Shown in pieces: positions 24,725-32,773 of a stretch of DNA of 32,773 nt. Positions within the stretch are counted from its first letter, which is position 1. Each line of letters opens with the position of its first letter. Source of the DNA: an uncultured Alistipes sp. (lineage in GTDB: Bacteria; Bacteroidota; Bacteroidia; Bacteroidales; Rikenellaceae); NCBI GenBank assembly GCA_944320665.1, contig CALUII010000018.1, forward strand, positions 1-32,773. The letters are read 5' to 3'. The notes under the pieces are model-generated. The model searched no databases. It saw only the letters and a list, made by a program, of their open reading frames with translations, and was not told the DNA's origin. Made by a program: the position numbers and the translations under genes.

Positions 24725-24847
24725 AGTGCAGTATCTCGTTTTTTAGTTTGTTTTTCCGCACTTTGTGTGCACAAACGGTGTGCCAGCCCGTTCCGTATGA
24801 CAGAATGTCAGTTGTGGGTGGCAGGTCGCCTGGCCGTCGGTAAAAAC

Positions 24848-24896
24848 AAATGCTGCAAAGCCTCTTCCGACGCATCGGAAGGACTTTGCGGCATTT
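24848..24896 (-). terminator. Two-tier terminator after trxA
   Basis: AAATGCTGCAAAG (24848-24860) pairs with CTTTGCGGCATTT (24884-24896), one G-T pair, and an inner stem TTCCGA/TCGGAA closes a CGCA loop. On the minus strand GTTTTTA follows. It lies about 60 nt past the trxA stop and separates the dnaE-trxA unit from htpG. Confidence 0.85.
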
Positions 24897-24958
24897 GCGT
24901 TGGTCTCTAACACCCTGTTGTCCATAACGGACGGGGTGTGTGGCGTGTAACTTGCTGA

Positions 24959-25273
24959 TTAGAAGAGCTTCTCGAGTTTTGCTACGAGGTCGCCCTTCTT
25001 GCAGGCACCGACCTGTTTGTCGACAACTTCGCCGTTCTTAAGGAAGACGATCGTCGGGATGTTGCGAACGCCGAATTTGGCAGCGATCTCGTCAGCACCC
25101 TCTACGTCGCACTTGCCGATCACGGCTTTACCCTCGTACTCTTTGGCCATCTCCTCAATGATCGGGGTCAGCATGCGGCAGGGACCGCACCATTCGGCCC
25201 AGAAGTCGATAACTACGGGCAGTTCGGTCGAAATGACTTCGTTGTAATTCTCGTTGGTGATTGCTAATGCCAT
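24959..25273 (-). CDS. trxA: Thioredoxin
   Basis: A 104-residue cytoplasmic thioredoxin with the active site WCGPC (C29, C32), the buried D in VIDFWAEW, the cis-proline segment NIPTIVFLKNGE and the standard length. It reduces disulfides in ribonucleotide reductase and other enzymes. It starts 30 nt after the dnaE stop on the same strand, with no terminator between, so dnaE-trxA is probably one operon. No signal peptide, so not a secreted oxidoreductase. Confidence 0.96.
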   Translation of the reverse strand: MALAITNENYNEVISTELPVVIDFWAEWCGPCRMLTPIIEEMAKEYEGKAVIGKCDVEGADEIAAKFGVRNIPTIVFLKNGEVVDKQVGACKKGDLVAKLEKLF

Positions 25274-25303
25274 AACTGTAAAATTTTTAAAAGGTTATTG
25301 GTT

Positions 25304-28300
25304 TTACATAATTGTATACTTGATGTCGTTGTTGTCCAAATAGGAGACCAACTCCGACGTCACGCTCACTTTGTACGACTTCGAGTAAAGGTTCAGCCCC
25401 ACTTTAGCATCGCGGTCATAGAGATTCAGATGCAGCAGGGTCGTACCACTCGAATTTTTGACCTTTTCGGTGAGTTCACGGATCAGATCCTGGGTGATCT
25501 CTTCAATTGCCAGTTGCACATGCATCTCCTTGATCATCGTGTCGCGCAGCTCCTGCAGCTGAACCATCGATACGATCTTGAGTTCCAACTCTTTTTCATT
25601 GTATGGACGGGGTTGAACTTTAGCTCGTATGAAGAGAAAGTAATCTGCGAAGAGGTATTTGCGGAAGTTTTCGTAATCTTTGCTGAAGAGGGCGAATTCA
25701 TGTGTTCCGTTGTAATCTTCGAGGGTGAATTTACCCCAGGGCTTGCCGGTTTTGGTCACCAGATTCTGCACCGAGACCACCATGCCAGCCACAGCGATCT
25801 CCTGTCCGCGCAGATTTTCGAGGTTTTCGAGATCCGTCAACTGCGTCTTGCACATGTGGCGTATGATCACCGCGTAATCGTCCAGCGGGTGAGCCGAAAG
25901 GTAGAGACCGATCATCTCTCGTTCGCGCGTAAGGGTTTCGAGCTGACTCCAGTCGGCACACGTCGGAATTACGGGACGTTGGATATCGACTGTTCCGCCT
26001 CCGCCGAACAGACTCTGCTGTGCATTATTCTTTTCGGCCTGCCAGCGTTGCCCGTATCGAACCAACTGTTCGACAAAGGTGGCGCCACTGCTGTCGCGTT
26101 GGTCCGTTCCGAAGAACTTGCAGCGGTGGAAGCCGCTGATCGAATCGAATCCGCCGGCATAGGCTATATTCTCAAGACACTTGCGGTTTACGACGCTGAA
26201 GTTCACGCGCTCCATGAAGTCGTATATGTCCTTGAAACGCCCGTTTTTCGTGCGTTCCTCGATGATGCTGTCGACGGCCGCCTCTCCGACTCCCTTGACG
26301 GCCGCCAGGCCGAAGCGTACGTCGCCGGCCTTGTTGGTTGAGAAGTTGCGGCGCGACTCGTTGATATCGGGGCCCAATACGCGGATACCCATGCGCTTGC
26401 ATTCGCTCATGTAAAGCGTAATCTGCTTGATGTCCGCAAGGTTTCGGCTCAGCAGCGCGGCCATGAACTCCGACGGGTAGTGGGCCTTCAGATAGCCCGT
26501 CTGGTAGGCTACATAGGCATAGCACGTCGAGTGCGATTTGTTGAAGGCATATGATGCGAATGCCTCCCAGTCGCCCCAGATTTTGTCACAAATTTTTTCA
26601 TCGTGGCCGCGCTGTTTGCATCCCTCGATGAATTTGGGTTTCATCTTGTCCAGCACGTCGCGCTTCTTTTTACCCATGGCCTTACGCAGCGTATCGGCCT
26701 CGCCGCCCGTGAATCCGGCCAGTTTCTGCGACAGCAACATCACCTGCTCCTGATAGACCGTGATGCCGTAGGTGTCGCTCAGGTACTCCTCCATGTCGGC
26801 AATCTCGTAGGTCACGGGCTCCAGACCGTGCTTGCGGGCAATGAAGTTCGGGATGTACTCCATCGGGCCGGGGCGGTACAGCGCGTTCATGGCGATGAGG
26901 TCCTCGAACCGGTTGGGTTTCAGGTTGCGCAGGTGCTTCTTCATGCCCGGCGACTCGAACTGGAAGAGGCCCGTCGTATCGCCTCGTGCAAAGACGTCAT
27001 AAGTTGGTGCATCGTCAAGCGGGATATTGTCGATGTCGACATCGATCCCGTGCACGTCCTTCACGTTCTGTACGGCGTCCTTGATGATCGACAGGGTGCG
27101 CAGACCGAGGAAGTCCATCTTGATCAGACCGACACTTTCGACCTCCTTGCCCTCGAACTCCACGACATTCAGATCGGCATCCTTAGCAATGGCCATCGGC
27201 GCGAACTTTTCGAGGTCGTCCTGTCCGATGATCACGCCGCAGGCATGCACGCCCGTCTGGCGGATCGAGCCTTCGAGTTTCTCGGCATATTTGAGCGTAT
27301 TGCGAATCAGTGGGTTAGGGGACTCGCGTTCAGCTGCCAGTTCGGGTGACTCCTTGTATACGAAATCGAACGGCGTCTCGCCGTGTTTCTTGTCGGGTGT
27401 GATCTTGTCGGGGACGAGTTTCGAGAGACGGTCGCTCTCCGACAAGGCCAGTTTTTCGACGCGCGCCACATCCTTGATGGCCATCTTGGGGGCCATCGTG
27501 CCGAATGTAACAATCTGTGCGACACGTTTCTGTCCGTATTTCTTCACACAATACCTCAGCACATCGGCACGTCCGTCCTCATCGAAGTCCACGTCGACAT
27601 CGGGCAACGAGATACGTTCCGGATTGAGAAAACGCTCGAACAGCAGGTCGTATTTGAGTGGGTCGATATTCGTGATTTTCAGACAGTAGGCCACGACCGA
27701 ACCGGCTGCGGAACCTCGACCCGGGCCCACCGACACGCCCATCTCGCGGGCCGCGCGAATGTAGTCCCACACGATGAGGAAGTATCCAGGGAAGCCCATC
27801 CACTCAATCGTATTGAGCTCGTACTCGATACGCTTTTCGACCTTTTCGGTCCACGCCTCGCCCGGATAGCGCAGGTGGGCGCCCTTGTAGGTCAGGTCAC
27901 GCAGGTAGCAGTACTGTTTGGCTACCATCAGCTTGTCGGAGAGCTCTTTGTTGTCGGCCACCAGTGCTTCGAGCTCCTCGACCGTTGTGCAGGCATTGAT
28001 GCGCTGCAACAACGCTTCGTCCTTGAGTTTCTTGACGAACGAGCCGCGCAACTCTTCAAGCGGCATGTGAAAATCAGCCGGCGGCGGGAAATTCGGCATC
28101 AGCGGGGCATGAGCCAGCGTGTACTCCTCGACCTTGTCGGCGATTTCGAGTGTCGTGGCCAGGGCCTCGGGGTGGTCCGGGAAAAGGGCCGCCATCTCCT
28201 CGGGCGATTTCAGATACTCCTGGAACGTATAGCGCATACGCGTCGGATCATCCAGGTCTCGACCCGTATTGAGGCAGATCAGATGGTCGTGCGCCGGTGC

Positions 28301-28963
28301 ATCCTCCGCGAGGATAAAGTGTACGTCGTTCGAGCAGATGTATTTGATGCCGTATTTGGCCGCCAGTTCCAGAATGACCTTGTTTACGCGCAGTTGGTTC
28401 TGGTAGACCTCTTCATCCTTCTGCGGGTCTCCCGACGGGTGGAGTTGCATTTCGAGGTAGTAGTCCTCGCCGAAGACCCCCTTGAACCACTGCACGACGT
28501 GTTCGGCCTCTTCCAGGTCGTTGCGCATGATGGCCTGAGGCAGTTCGCCGCCCAAGCAGGCCGAGCAGCAGATCAGCCCCTCGTGGTAATCCTGCAGCAG
28601 TTGTTTGTCGACGCGGGGTTTGTAGTAGAAGCCCTCGGTAAAGGAGTAGGAGACCATCTTGCAGAGGTTGTGGTACCCTTCGAGGTTTTTGGCCAGCAGG
28701 ATCAGGTGGTCGCCGGCCTTTTCGTCCTTGTCCTTTTCGAAGCGGTTCTTCACCACATAGACCTCACAACCCAGGATGGGCTTTATCCCCTCGTCCACAG
28801 CCGTGTCGTGGAAGTTTTTCACGCCGTACATGTTGCCGTGGTCCGTGATGGCCAGGGCATTCATTCCGAGGGCCTTTGCCCGCTTGATGAGGGGCTTGAC
28901 CGCGGCGGCTCCATCGAGGATGGAGTATTGTGTGTGGACGTGCAGATGGACGAACTCGGGCAT
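25304..28963 (-). CDS. dnaE: DNA polymerase III alpha subunit
   Basis: A 1,219-residue replicative polymerase of the DnaE1 type. The N-terminal PHP domain starts MPEFVHLHVHTQYSILDGAAA with the HLHVH metal motif and ITDHGNMYG. The palm has the PDVDVDFDEDGR motif (about residues 452-463) carrying catalytic Asp residues, and GPGRGSAAGS before it. FARGDTTGLFQFES, MNALYRPGPMEYI, VYQEQVM and FNKSHSTCYA follow, then the helix-hairpin-helix (GVGEAAVDSI) and an OB-fold near 980-1,060. The ATG at 28963 was chosen since the family begins there; the longer frame runs through the promoter. TrxA follows. Confidence 0.97.
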   Translation of the reverse strand: MPEFVHLHVHTQYSILDGAAAVKPLIKRAKALGMNALAITDHGNMYGVKNFHDTAVDEGIKPILGCEVYVVKNRFEKDKDEKAGDHLILLAKNLEGYHNLCKMVSYSFTEGFYYKPRVDKQLLQDYHEGLICCSACLGGELPQAIMRNDLEEAEHVVQWFKGVFGEDYYLEMQLHPSGDPQKDEEVYQNQLRVNKVILELAAKYGIKYICSNDVHFILAEDAPAHDHLICLNTGRDLDDPTRMRYTFQEYLKSPEEMAALFPDHPEALATTLEIADKVEEYTLAHAPLMPNFPPPADFHMPLEELRGSFVKKLKDEALLQRINACTTVEELEALVADNKELSDKLMVAKQYCYLRDLTYKGAHLRYPGEAWTEKVEKRIEYELNTIEWMGFPGYFLIVWDYIRAAREMGVSVGPGRGSAAGSVVAYCLKITNIDPLKYDLLFERFLNPERISLPDVDVDFDEDGRADVLRYCVKKYGQKRVAQIVTFGTMAPKMAIKDVARVEKLALSESDRLSKLVPDKITPDKKHGETPFDFVYKESPELAAERESPNPLIRNTLKYAEKLEGSIRQTGVHACGVIIGQDDLEKFAPMAIAKDADLNVVEFEGKEVESVGLIKMDFLGLRTLSIIKDAVQNVKDVHGIDVDIDNIPLDDAPTYDVFARGDTTGLFQFESPGMKKHLRNLKPNRFEDLIAMNALYRPGPMEYIPNFIARKHGLEPVTYEIADMEEYLSDTYGITVYQEQVMLLSQKLAGFTGGEADTLRKAMGKKKRDVLDKMKPKFIEGCKQRGHDEKICDKIWGDWEAFASYAFNKSHSTCYAYVAYQTGYLKAHYPSEFMAALLSRNLADIKQITLYMSECKRMGIRVLGPDINESRRNFSTNKAGDVRFGLAAVKGVGEAAVDSIIEERTKNGRFKDIYDFMERVNFSVVNRKCLENIAYAGGFDSISGFHRCKFFGTDQRDSSGATFVEQLVRYGQRWQAEKNNAQQSLFGGGGTVDIQRPVIPTCADWSQLETLTREREMIGLYLSAHPLDDYAVIIRHMCKTQLTDLENLENLRGQEIAVAGMVVSVQNLVTKTGKPWGKFTLEDYNGTHEFALFSKDYENFRKYLFADYFLFIRAKVQPRPYNEKELELKIVSMVQLQELRDTMIKEMHVQLAIEEITQDLIRELTEKVKNSSGTTLLHLNLYDRDAKVGLNLYSKSYKVSVTSELVSYLDNNDIKYTIM

Positions 28964-29000
28964 GGAACGTTTGTTGTGTTGAGCTATTCGTAAATCCTTA

Positions 29001-29008
29001 CAAAGATA
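29001..29008 (-). promoter_or_regulatory. -7 box of dnaE
   Basis: TATCTTTG on the minus strand (plus 29001-29008) matches TAnnTTTG, 37 nt before the dnaE ATG. The -33 region is T-rich but without a clean TTTG. Confidence 0.5.
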
Positions 29009-29111
29009 CGAATAATATTTCGGAAAAAACAGAGCCGGCAGCTTGCAAATTCTTGGCGAAATAGTTAATTTTATACAACGGAAATCGGAAAACCTGCAAA
29101 ACCAAAATATT

Positions 29112-29318
29112 ATGAAAGACGAGACATTAGTCGTATTGGAAGAATACAATACGTTGACCGAGGCGCAGATTGCCAAATCGATTCTCGAGAGTGCAGGGAT
29201 CGAGGCAATGATCCGCAACGAGCATATGGCGATGAATTTTCCTCTTGCCACGCCCGCGCAGTTGGTTGTGAGTGATGCGGATTACGAACAGGCCAAGGCA
29301 CTGTTGCACCATCGTTAA
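29112..29318 (+). CDS. DUF2007 family small protein
   Basis: A 68-residue cytoplasmic protein starting MKDETLVVLEEYNTLTEAQ. The pattern (EAQIAKSILESAGIEAMIRNEH, then a hydrophobic PAQLVVSDADYEQAKALL) is that of DUF2007, a putative signal-transducing/PII-like ferredoxin-fold family whose biochemical role is not known. The ATG at 29112 fits the family start; an earlier in-frame ATG would add 23 unrelated residues. It diverges from dnaE and is followed by a hairpin shared with the leftward lysO genes. Confidence 0.8.
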   Translation: MKDETLVVLEEYNTLTEAQIAKSILESAGIEAMIRNEHMAMNFPLATPAQLVVSDADYEQAKALLHHR

Positions 29319-29339
29319 CCTGCTCTGCTGCATTATGCG

Positions 29340-29374
29340 AAATCCCGACCCTGGGCATGCGGAGGTCGGGATTT
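29340..29374. terminator. Bidirectional terminator (DUF2007 gene / lysO)
   Basis: AAATCCCGACC (29340-29350) and GGTCGGGATTT (29364-29374) form a perfect 11-bp stem with a 13-nt loop between convergent genes, 21 nt from each stop. Confidence 0.75.
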
Positions 29375-29395
29375 TGGCGTTGTGGCGCGCATCGT

Positions 29396-30022
29396 TCAAC
29401 AGAAGAGCTGAATGAGTATCGGGACGCTGATCTCGAGCACAATGCCATGTAGGATGCAGAGTGGAATCAACTCCGTACCATTGGACGTGGCACTCACAAT
29501 GCGCGGAAGGCAGACATCCATGGAGTTGATGCCGGCTGCCGAGATTGGGGCCAGACGACCGAAGTAGCGAACAAACAACGGGATGCAGAACAGAGCCAAC
29601 ATCTCACGCGTGACGTTGGCCAGCAGGGCAATGGTCGACAATTCGGCAGCCCCCTGAGCACCGAGTGTGGGCTGACAGAGGTCTGCAATCAGAATCGACG
29701 AAAGGGAGTAGTACCCGAATCCGCTTCCGACCGAAAGACATTCCCACAGGTTGCGCCCGCCGGGCAGCAACGTGCCAAGTGCCGAGAAGAGCAACGTGCC
29801 GCCGATTGTGAAAAGGGGCAGCCACAGCATGCGCGGACTGAACGAACGTATAATCTTGTGTAGTTCGCTGTTCGATCCGAGCCCGATGCCGACCGTGAAG
29901 ATCAGCAGCGAGAGCAGGGTGGAGGGCAGGGCCGAATGGAGCATCCATTCGGGTACGGAGCCAGTCAGTCCGATGAGAATGCCCGCTGCAAAACATCCAA
30001 ATGTCAACAAATTTCCTTTCAT
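29396..30022 (-). CDS. LysO-type lysine exporter, C-terminal part
   Basis: A 208-residue membrane protein with about six hydrophobic helices, matching the larger part of the LysO (YbjE, DUF340) lysine exporter: LLIFTVGIGLGSN, the GSGFGYYSLSSILI segment, LSTIALLANVTREMLAL and the end ISAAGINSMDVCLPRI. LysO in E. coli is one protein of about 300 residues that exports lysine and its toxic analogue. Here the N-terminal 90 residues are a separate gene whose stop overlaps this ATG by ATGA, so both halves are made together and probably assemble. The FTVGIGLGSNSEL stretch repeats a motif of the other half (FVFGISLGNNREL). Confidence 0.85.
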   Translation of the reverse strand: MKGNLLTFGCFAAGILIGLTGSVPEWMLHSALPSTLLSLLIFTVGIGLGSNSELHKIIRSFSPRMLWLPLFTIGGTLLFSALGTLLPGGRNLWECLSVGSGFGYYSLSSILIADLCQPTLGAQGAAELSTIALLANVTREMLALFCIPLFVRYFGRLAPISAAGINSMDVCLPRIVSATSNGTELIPLCILHGIVLEISVPILIQLFC

Positions 30023-30297
30023 GAGCGACCTCCTTTCCTGAAAAAAAGTCGTTGAGCCACCGCTGCGGCCACCAGGCTACCCAATGTGGCCAGCAGGGCG
30101 ATCGTAAAGGCGTGGTAGCCGTATTGATCCAGGTGAAGCAGCAGTTCCCGGTTGTTACCAAGCGAAATGCCGAATACAAAAAGCAGAATACAAATAAGGA
30201 TTTGTGCGGCGCGTTCGGTGTGATGCGTCCACGCGCAACGCCGGGCCAGAAATCCGACTCCTGCTCCGGCAATCAATAGCAATACGATACGGAACAT
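30019..30297 (-). CDS. LysO-type lysine exporter, N-terminal part
   Basis: A 92-residue protein with three membrane helices (about 2-17, 31-48, 61-82), corresponding to the first part of LysO. The FGISLGNNREL motif at about 41-51 has a counterpart in the larger half. The ATG at 30297 (MFRIVLLLIAGAGVGF) is chosen over an upstream in-frame ATG at 30348 that would add 17 polar residues. The frame ends cleanly and couples to the next gene by ATGA, so this is an orderly split and not a frameshift. A long leader with a strong promoter match precedes it. Confidence 0.82.
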   Translation of the reverse strand: MFRIVLLLIAGAGVGFLARRCAWTHHTERAAQILICILLFVFGISLGNNRELLLHLDQYGYHAFTIALLATLGSLVAAAVAQRLFFRKGGRS

Positions 30298-30767
30298 ACG
30301 ATTAATACTGGTTTTTATTAATTTATAAACAAAATAGGTGCTTTGCACACGATCCTCAGTCTGAGTGCCGGTGTCGGGGCCTGTGGGGACGTTGCCCGGA
30401 ATACGCAGCTACCCTTTTTGTCCGGCGACGGCACGCAGCAGGGTTGTTCACGCCAAAGTCTGGTGATGTAGGCCGGATTCGGGGTGTCGGACCAGGAGGA
30501 CTCGGTAGGTGTGTGGGGAGGAAAGCCGGTCTGGGGTATGCGACTGATTGCTTGTTCGGTCTGCTCCTGTGCCGCATGAAACGATGGGCACGTGACACGT
30601 CGTTGCGTTTTATGGCTGACCGGTCATATCGTGGGATGCATCTATGCACGAACTACGCGTCGAAGCGGACGTCAGTACACGATTTTTTGCAACCTCTATG
30701 TGTCGGTGTCAGCTTGGGTGGATGTGTGGGGAGTGGGGCAGACCGTGAGACCGGCTGGAGAGAAACC

Positions 30768-30863
30768 TCAGATGAAGCCGCTGAACCAGTGGACATGAAC
30801 CGTCCGGGAGGTGCAACCTGCGGTGCATCTCTTACGGATAGGTATCATCAGCGACTGTTTCAT
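30768..30863 (-). CDS. Candidate 31-residue leader peptide
   Basis: An ATG at 30863, about 26 nt after the predicted transcription start, opens a 31-codon frame: MKQSLMIPIRKRCTAGCTSR then TVHVHWFSGFI. It has no known homolog that I recognise and no run of one amino acid typical of classic attenuators. It may be only chance; it is listed because of its placement directly after a full promoter. Confidence 0.2.
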   Translation of the reverse strand: MKQSLMIPIRKRCTAGCTSRTVHVHWFSGFI

Positions 30864-30895
30864 TTTTTTCTTCGGTTTCCGAGTTGGATGTGCGG

Positions 30896-30927
30896 CAAAG
30901 GTAGAAAGTTGTTTCCAAATTTCCAAA
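30896..30927 (-). promoter_or_regulatory. Full consensus promoter (TTTG-N20-TACCTTTG) before lysO leader
   Basis: On the minus strand TTTG (plus 30924-30927), 20-nt spacer, TACCTTTG (plus 30896-30903): both boxes match the Bacteroidetes consensus. Predicted start near 30889, pointing toward lysO and lying just past the aroE stop. Confidence 0.6.
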
Positions 30928-30972
30928 TTCGGGAAACCCTTTGCGGGCACACGCTCGTTATGGGCGCATGTT

Positions 30973-31713
30973 TTACGGATGTGAGTTCCAGATGCGCCAC
31001 GAGGTTTCGGCCTGAGTGCGAAACATGCATTCGCCGTTCAGTATCCGGGCCCCATGTATTTGACCATGTGCCAGGAATTGGGTGACGGGGGGATTGTAGA
31101 TCAAGTCAAGCAACCGATGTTGCGGTGTGATGCCCTCGTAGGGAAGCGGGGGCTTGTCGTCCGTATGGGGCCACATGCCGACTGGGGTGGCCTGAACGAT
31201 CAGGGGGTACTCGCCCAGCAATTTTGGGGTGAGTTGGGCGTAGGTGAGGTCGCCGCGTAGGGCTTGGCGAGAGACGGTCCGGCTGCTGATACCCCGTTCG
31301 TGCAGGACATAACGCACGGCACGCGAAGCACCGCCCGTACCGAGGATGAGAGCGGCCCGGGGAGTCTCCCCCTCGAGCAGCAGATCCAATGCATCGCGCA
31401 ATCCGTCGGCATCGGTGTTGTATCCGATGAGCTTTTCCCCTTCGCGTCGGACACAATTTACGGCCCCGATTTGTTCTGCTTCCTGGGTGAGTCGGTCGAG
31501 GTAGGGGAGAATCTGCTCCTTATACGGGATTGTAACGTTGAATCCACACAAATCCGGATGCTCCTCCAGCAGGTGGGGAAGCTCCTCAATCCGCTGCAGG
31601 TCGTAAAGGTCGTATCGGCACTCCGTCAACCCCCCGGCGTGGAATTTCGCACCGAAATATCGGGCTGAGGCCGAATGGCCCAGCGGGTGTCCGATCAATC
31701 CGTAGAGTTTCAT
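30973..31713 (-). CDS. aroE: Shikimate dehydrogenase
   Basis: A 246-residue NADPH-dependent enzyme that reduces 3-dehydroshikimate to shikimate in the chorismate pathway. Seen: GHPLGHSASARYF at the N-terminus, the catalytic K65 in FNVTIPYKE, N86 (GAVNCV), D101 (NTDADG), the nucleotide motif LGTGGASRAV (124-133), NPPVTQFL and the end QAETSWRIW. The family's usual HS-x-SP is HSASA here, which is common in shorter Bacteroidetes forms. It is 20-30 residues shorter than E. coli AroE. Its ATG overlaps the DUF368 stop (ATGA), so these two are one operon. Confidence 0.93.
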   Translation of the reverse strand: MKLYGLIGHPLGHSASARYFGAKFHAGGLTECRYDLYDLQRIEELPHLLEEHPDLCGFNVTIPYKEQILPYLDRLTQEAEQIGAVNCVRREGEKLIGYNTDADGLRDALDLLLEGETPRAALILGTGGASRAVRYVLHERGISSRTVSRQALRGDLTYAQLTPKLLGEYPLIVQATPVGMWPHTDDKPPLPYEGITPQHRLLDLIYNPPVTQFLAHGQIHGARILNGECMFRTQAETSWRIWNSHP

Positions 31714-32657
31714 GCTCGTTTGCGCACCACGATCCGGGCAGCCAGTTCAAGGGCGTAGATGACGAAGAAGCCGATGAGACAGAGCACTACGGCCTGCCAC
31801 AAGTGCGCTTCGCTGCCGGTGAGTTGTTCGAAGTGTCCGGGCAGGATGTTGCGTTCGATCAGCGGGACCAGTTTGCCGTGGCTGTCCATGTAGGTTTCGA
31901 CGGTCTGTTTCCAAGGCCACACTTTGTTCAGGGAGCCGATCATGAAGCCCATCAGCACGGAAATCGTGCAGTCATGCCAGTGTTTAAGCAGCCACGAGAG
32001 CAGATGCGAGAAGGCAACTATGCCTGCTACGGCTCCTATGGCAAAGAGTGCCAAAATCGGGATGTTCAGCGTTCCGACAGCTCCGATGATGTAGTGGTAT
32101 TTGCCCATCAGCAACAGGATGAAGGCGCCCGAGATCCCCGGCAGGATCATGGCACAGATGGCGATGGCACCAGACAGCATGATGAACCACCAGTCATTCG
32201 GGGTTTCGGCCGGCGAGGCTACGGTAATCCACCAGGCTACGGCGATGCCTGCAATCAGCGAAATGCCGGTGCGCCAATTCCAATGTCCCACTTCCCGGGC
32301 GACCAATGCAGCCGAGGCGATGATCAGTCCGAAGAAGAACGACCAGATTTCGATCGGATGGTGCGTGAGCAGATAGGTCATCAGTCGGGCTAGCGAGAAG
32401 ATCGAGATGCCGATACCGAGCAGTACGGAGCAGAGAAACGATCCGTTGATGTGACGCCATAGAGAGGTGAGACGTCCTTTGGCGAGCAGTCGCAATGCTT
32501 CGAGGTTGATTTTTCGAATCGATTCGATCAACTCTTCGTAGATGCCCGAGATGAATGCGATCGTACCGCCCGATACGCCCGGTACGACATCGGCCATTCC
32601 CATGGCGCAGCCCTTGAGCATCAGTATCAGGTAGCGTGAAAGTTTGTCCTTAGCCAT
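31710..32657 (-). CDS. DUF368 (PopT-type) polyprenyl-phosphate transporter
   Basis: A 315-residue polytopic membrane protein with about eight to nine helices. The DUF368 signature MGMADVVPGVSGGTIAFISGIYEELI is at 17-42 and a second inverted-repeat-like block CAMILPGISGAFILLLMGKY lies near 166-185. DUF368 proteins (PopT) were shown to return undecaprenyl phosphate across the inner membrane for reuse in cell-wall and polysaccharide synthesis. The two PG(V/I)SG motifs are intact. It is coupled to aroE by ATGA. The start at 32657 is preceded by a -7 box at 32692-32699. Confidence 0.88.
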   Translation of the reverse strand: MAKDKLSRYLILMLKGCAMGMADVVPGVSGGTIAFISGIYEELIESIRKINLEALRLLAKGRLTSLWRHINGSFLCSVLLGIGISIFSLARLMTYLLTHHPIEIWSFFFGLIIASAALVAREVGHWNWRTGISLIAGIAVAWWITVASPAETPNDWWFIMLSGAIAICAMILPGISGAFILLLMGKYHYIIGAVGTLNIPILALFAIGAVAGIVAFSHLLSWLLKHWHDCTISVLMGFMIGSLNKVWPWKQTVETYMDSHGKLVPLIERNILPGHFEQLTGSEAHLWQAVVLCLIGFFVIYALELAARIVVRKRA

Positions 32658-32691
32658 TGTGTGCAGTATGTGCCGTTAACAACAAGTGGGG

Positions 32692-32699
32692 CAAAGATA
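32692..32699 (-). promoter_or_regulatory. -7 box of the DUF368-aroE operon
   Basis: TATCTTTG on the minus strand matches TAnnTTTG, 34 nt before the DUF368 ATG. No exact -33 TTTG at the expected distance. Confidence 0.5.
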
Positions 32700-32773
32700 C
32701 GCAAACTCGCCCGATTTCGGATGGATTTAGGAAGAATAATGTAAACTATTGGGCTTTCAGGGAGATACGCAGC

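Larger units (their letters stand above)
30298..30972 (-). other. Long gene-free leader in front of lysO; possible regulatory RNA
   Basis: About 675 bp between aroE and lysO, both leftward. ORFs on either strand here have no family character. From a predicted leftward start near 30889 a transcript would run about 590 nt before the first lysO ATG. The RNA would be C-rich. I looked for lysine, cobalamin, TPP and SAM riboswitch cores and for RNase P or tmRNA signatures by eye and found none convincing. Its size exceeds every other intergenic stretch in the window except the element end. Confidence 0.45.

Noticed and set aside
22913..24910. A 665-codon open frame on the plus strand opposite htpG
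   Set aside because: htpG is unmistakable on the other strand; the antisense frame is low-complexity, Val/Leu/His-rich, and arises from codon bias.
27383..28993. A 536-codon plus-strand frame opposite dnaE
   Set aside because: Mirror frame of a strongly conserved gene; no family features.
30019..30348. Frameshifted lysO pseudogene
   Set aside because: Both frames are intact, have good starts and join by an orderly ATGA overlap; the split looks functional.
30298..30972. Known riboswitch or housekeeping RNA (lysine, cobalamin, TPP, RNase P)
   Set aside because: Scattered short similarities only; no complete conserved core could be traced on either strand by eye.
30444..31085. A 213-codon plus-strand frame between lysO and aroE
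   Set aside because: Cys/Gly/Arg-rich with no domain pattern and it overlaps the aroE end; judged non-coding.

Overview
The window is a piece of a Bacteroidales chromosome, most like the Alistipes/Rikenellaceae group (inferred from gene content, fairly high GC, FabG/GlmM/AroE/RibF sequence style and PorV-type barrels; not tested by search). Repeated promoter-like boxes of the Bacteroidetes type (TTTG at -33, TAnnTTTG at -7) support this. No tRNA, rRNA, CRISPR array or insertion sequence was found.

Layout. (1) Positions 1 to about 1,850 look like the end of an integrated, probably Mu-like or other temperate, element: a leftward early pair (small helix-turn-helix protein, then a truncated small membrane protein, ATGA-coupled), a divergent S24-type repressor, a compact switch region with face-to-face promoters and a palindrome, then about 750 bp of gene-free, repeat-rich DNA. 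(2) 1,932-6,211: a tiny histone H1-like protein; a leftward redoxin-like protein plus phosphoethanolamine transferase pair; a low-molecular-weight tyrosine phosphatase overlapping tail-to-tail with a PorV/PorQ-family outer-membrane barrel. (3) 6,382-10,537: fabG, glyA with a DUF2461 gene, and a secreted esterase. (4) 10,687-15,627, all leftward: glmS, an M20 dipeptidase and a glmM-like phosphomutase, covering two steps of the UDP-GlcNAc route. (5) 15,747-22,541, all rightward: nucleoside phosphorylase, dnaN, a DEDDh exonuclease, a three-LysM/periplasmic-binding fusion, rex, ribF and a hotdog thioesterase, the last three joined by ATGA overlaps. (6) 22,664-28,963, leftward: dnaE-trxA, a strong terminator, then htpG. 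(7) 29,112-32,657: a DUF2007 protein, then leftward DUF368 (PopT-type)-aroE, a long gene-free leader with its own promoter, and a LysO-type lysine exporter split into two genes.

Most of the window is housekeeping: replication (dnaN, dnaE), one-carbon and fatty-acid metabolism (glyA, fabG), amino-sugar and lipid-carrier supply for the envelope (glmS, glmM, DUF368), redox sensing and folding (rex, trxA, htpG). The points most worth a second look are the element end with its switch and repeat array, the 590-nt leader in front of split lysO, and a ribF whose riboflavin-kinase half appears degenerate.
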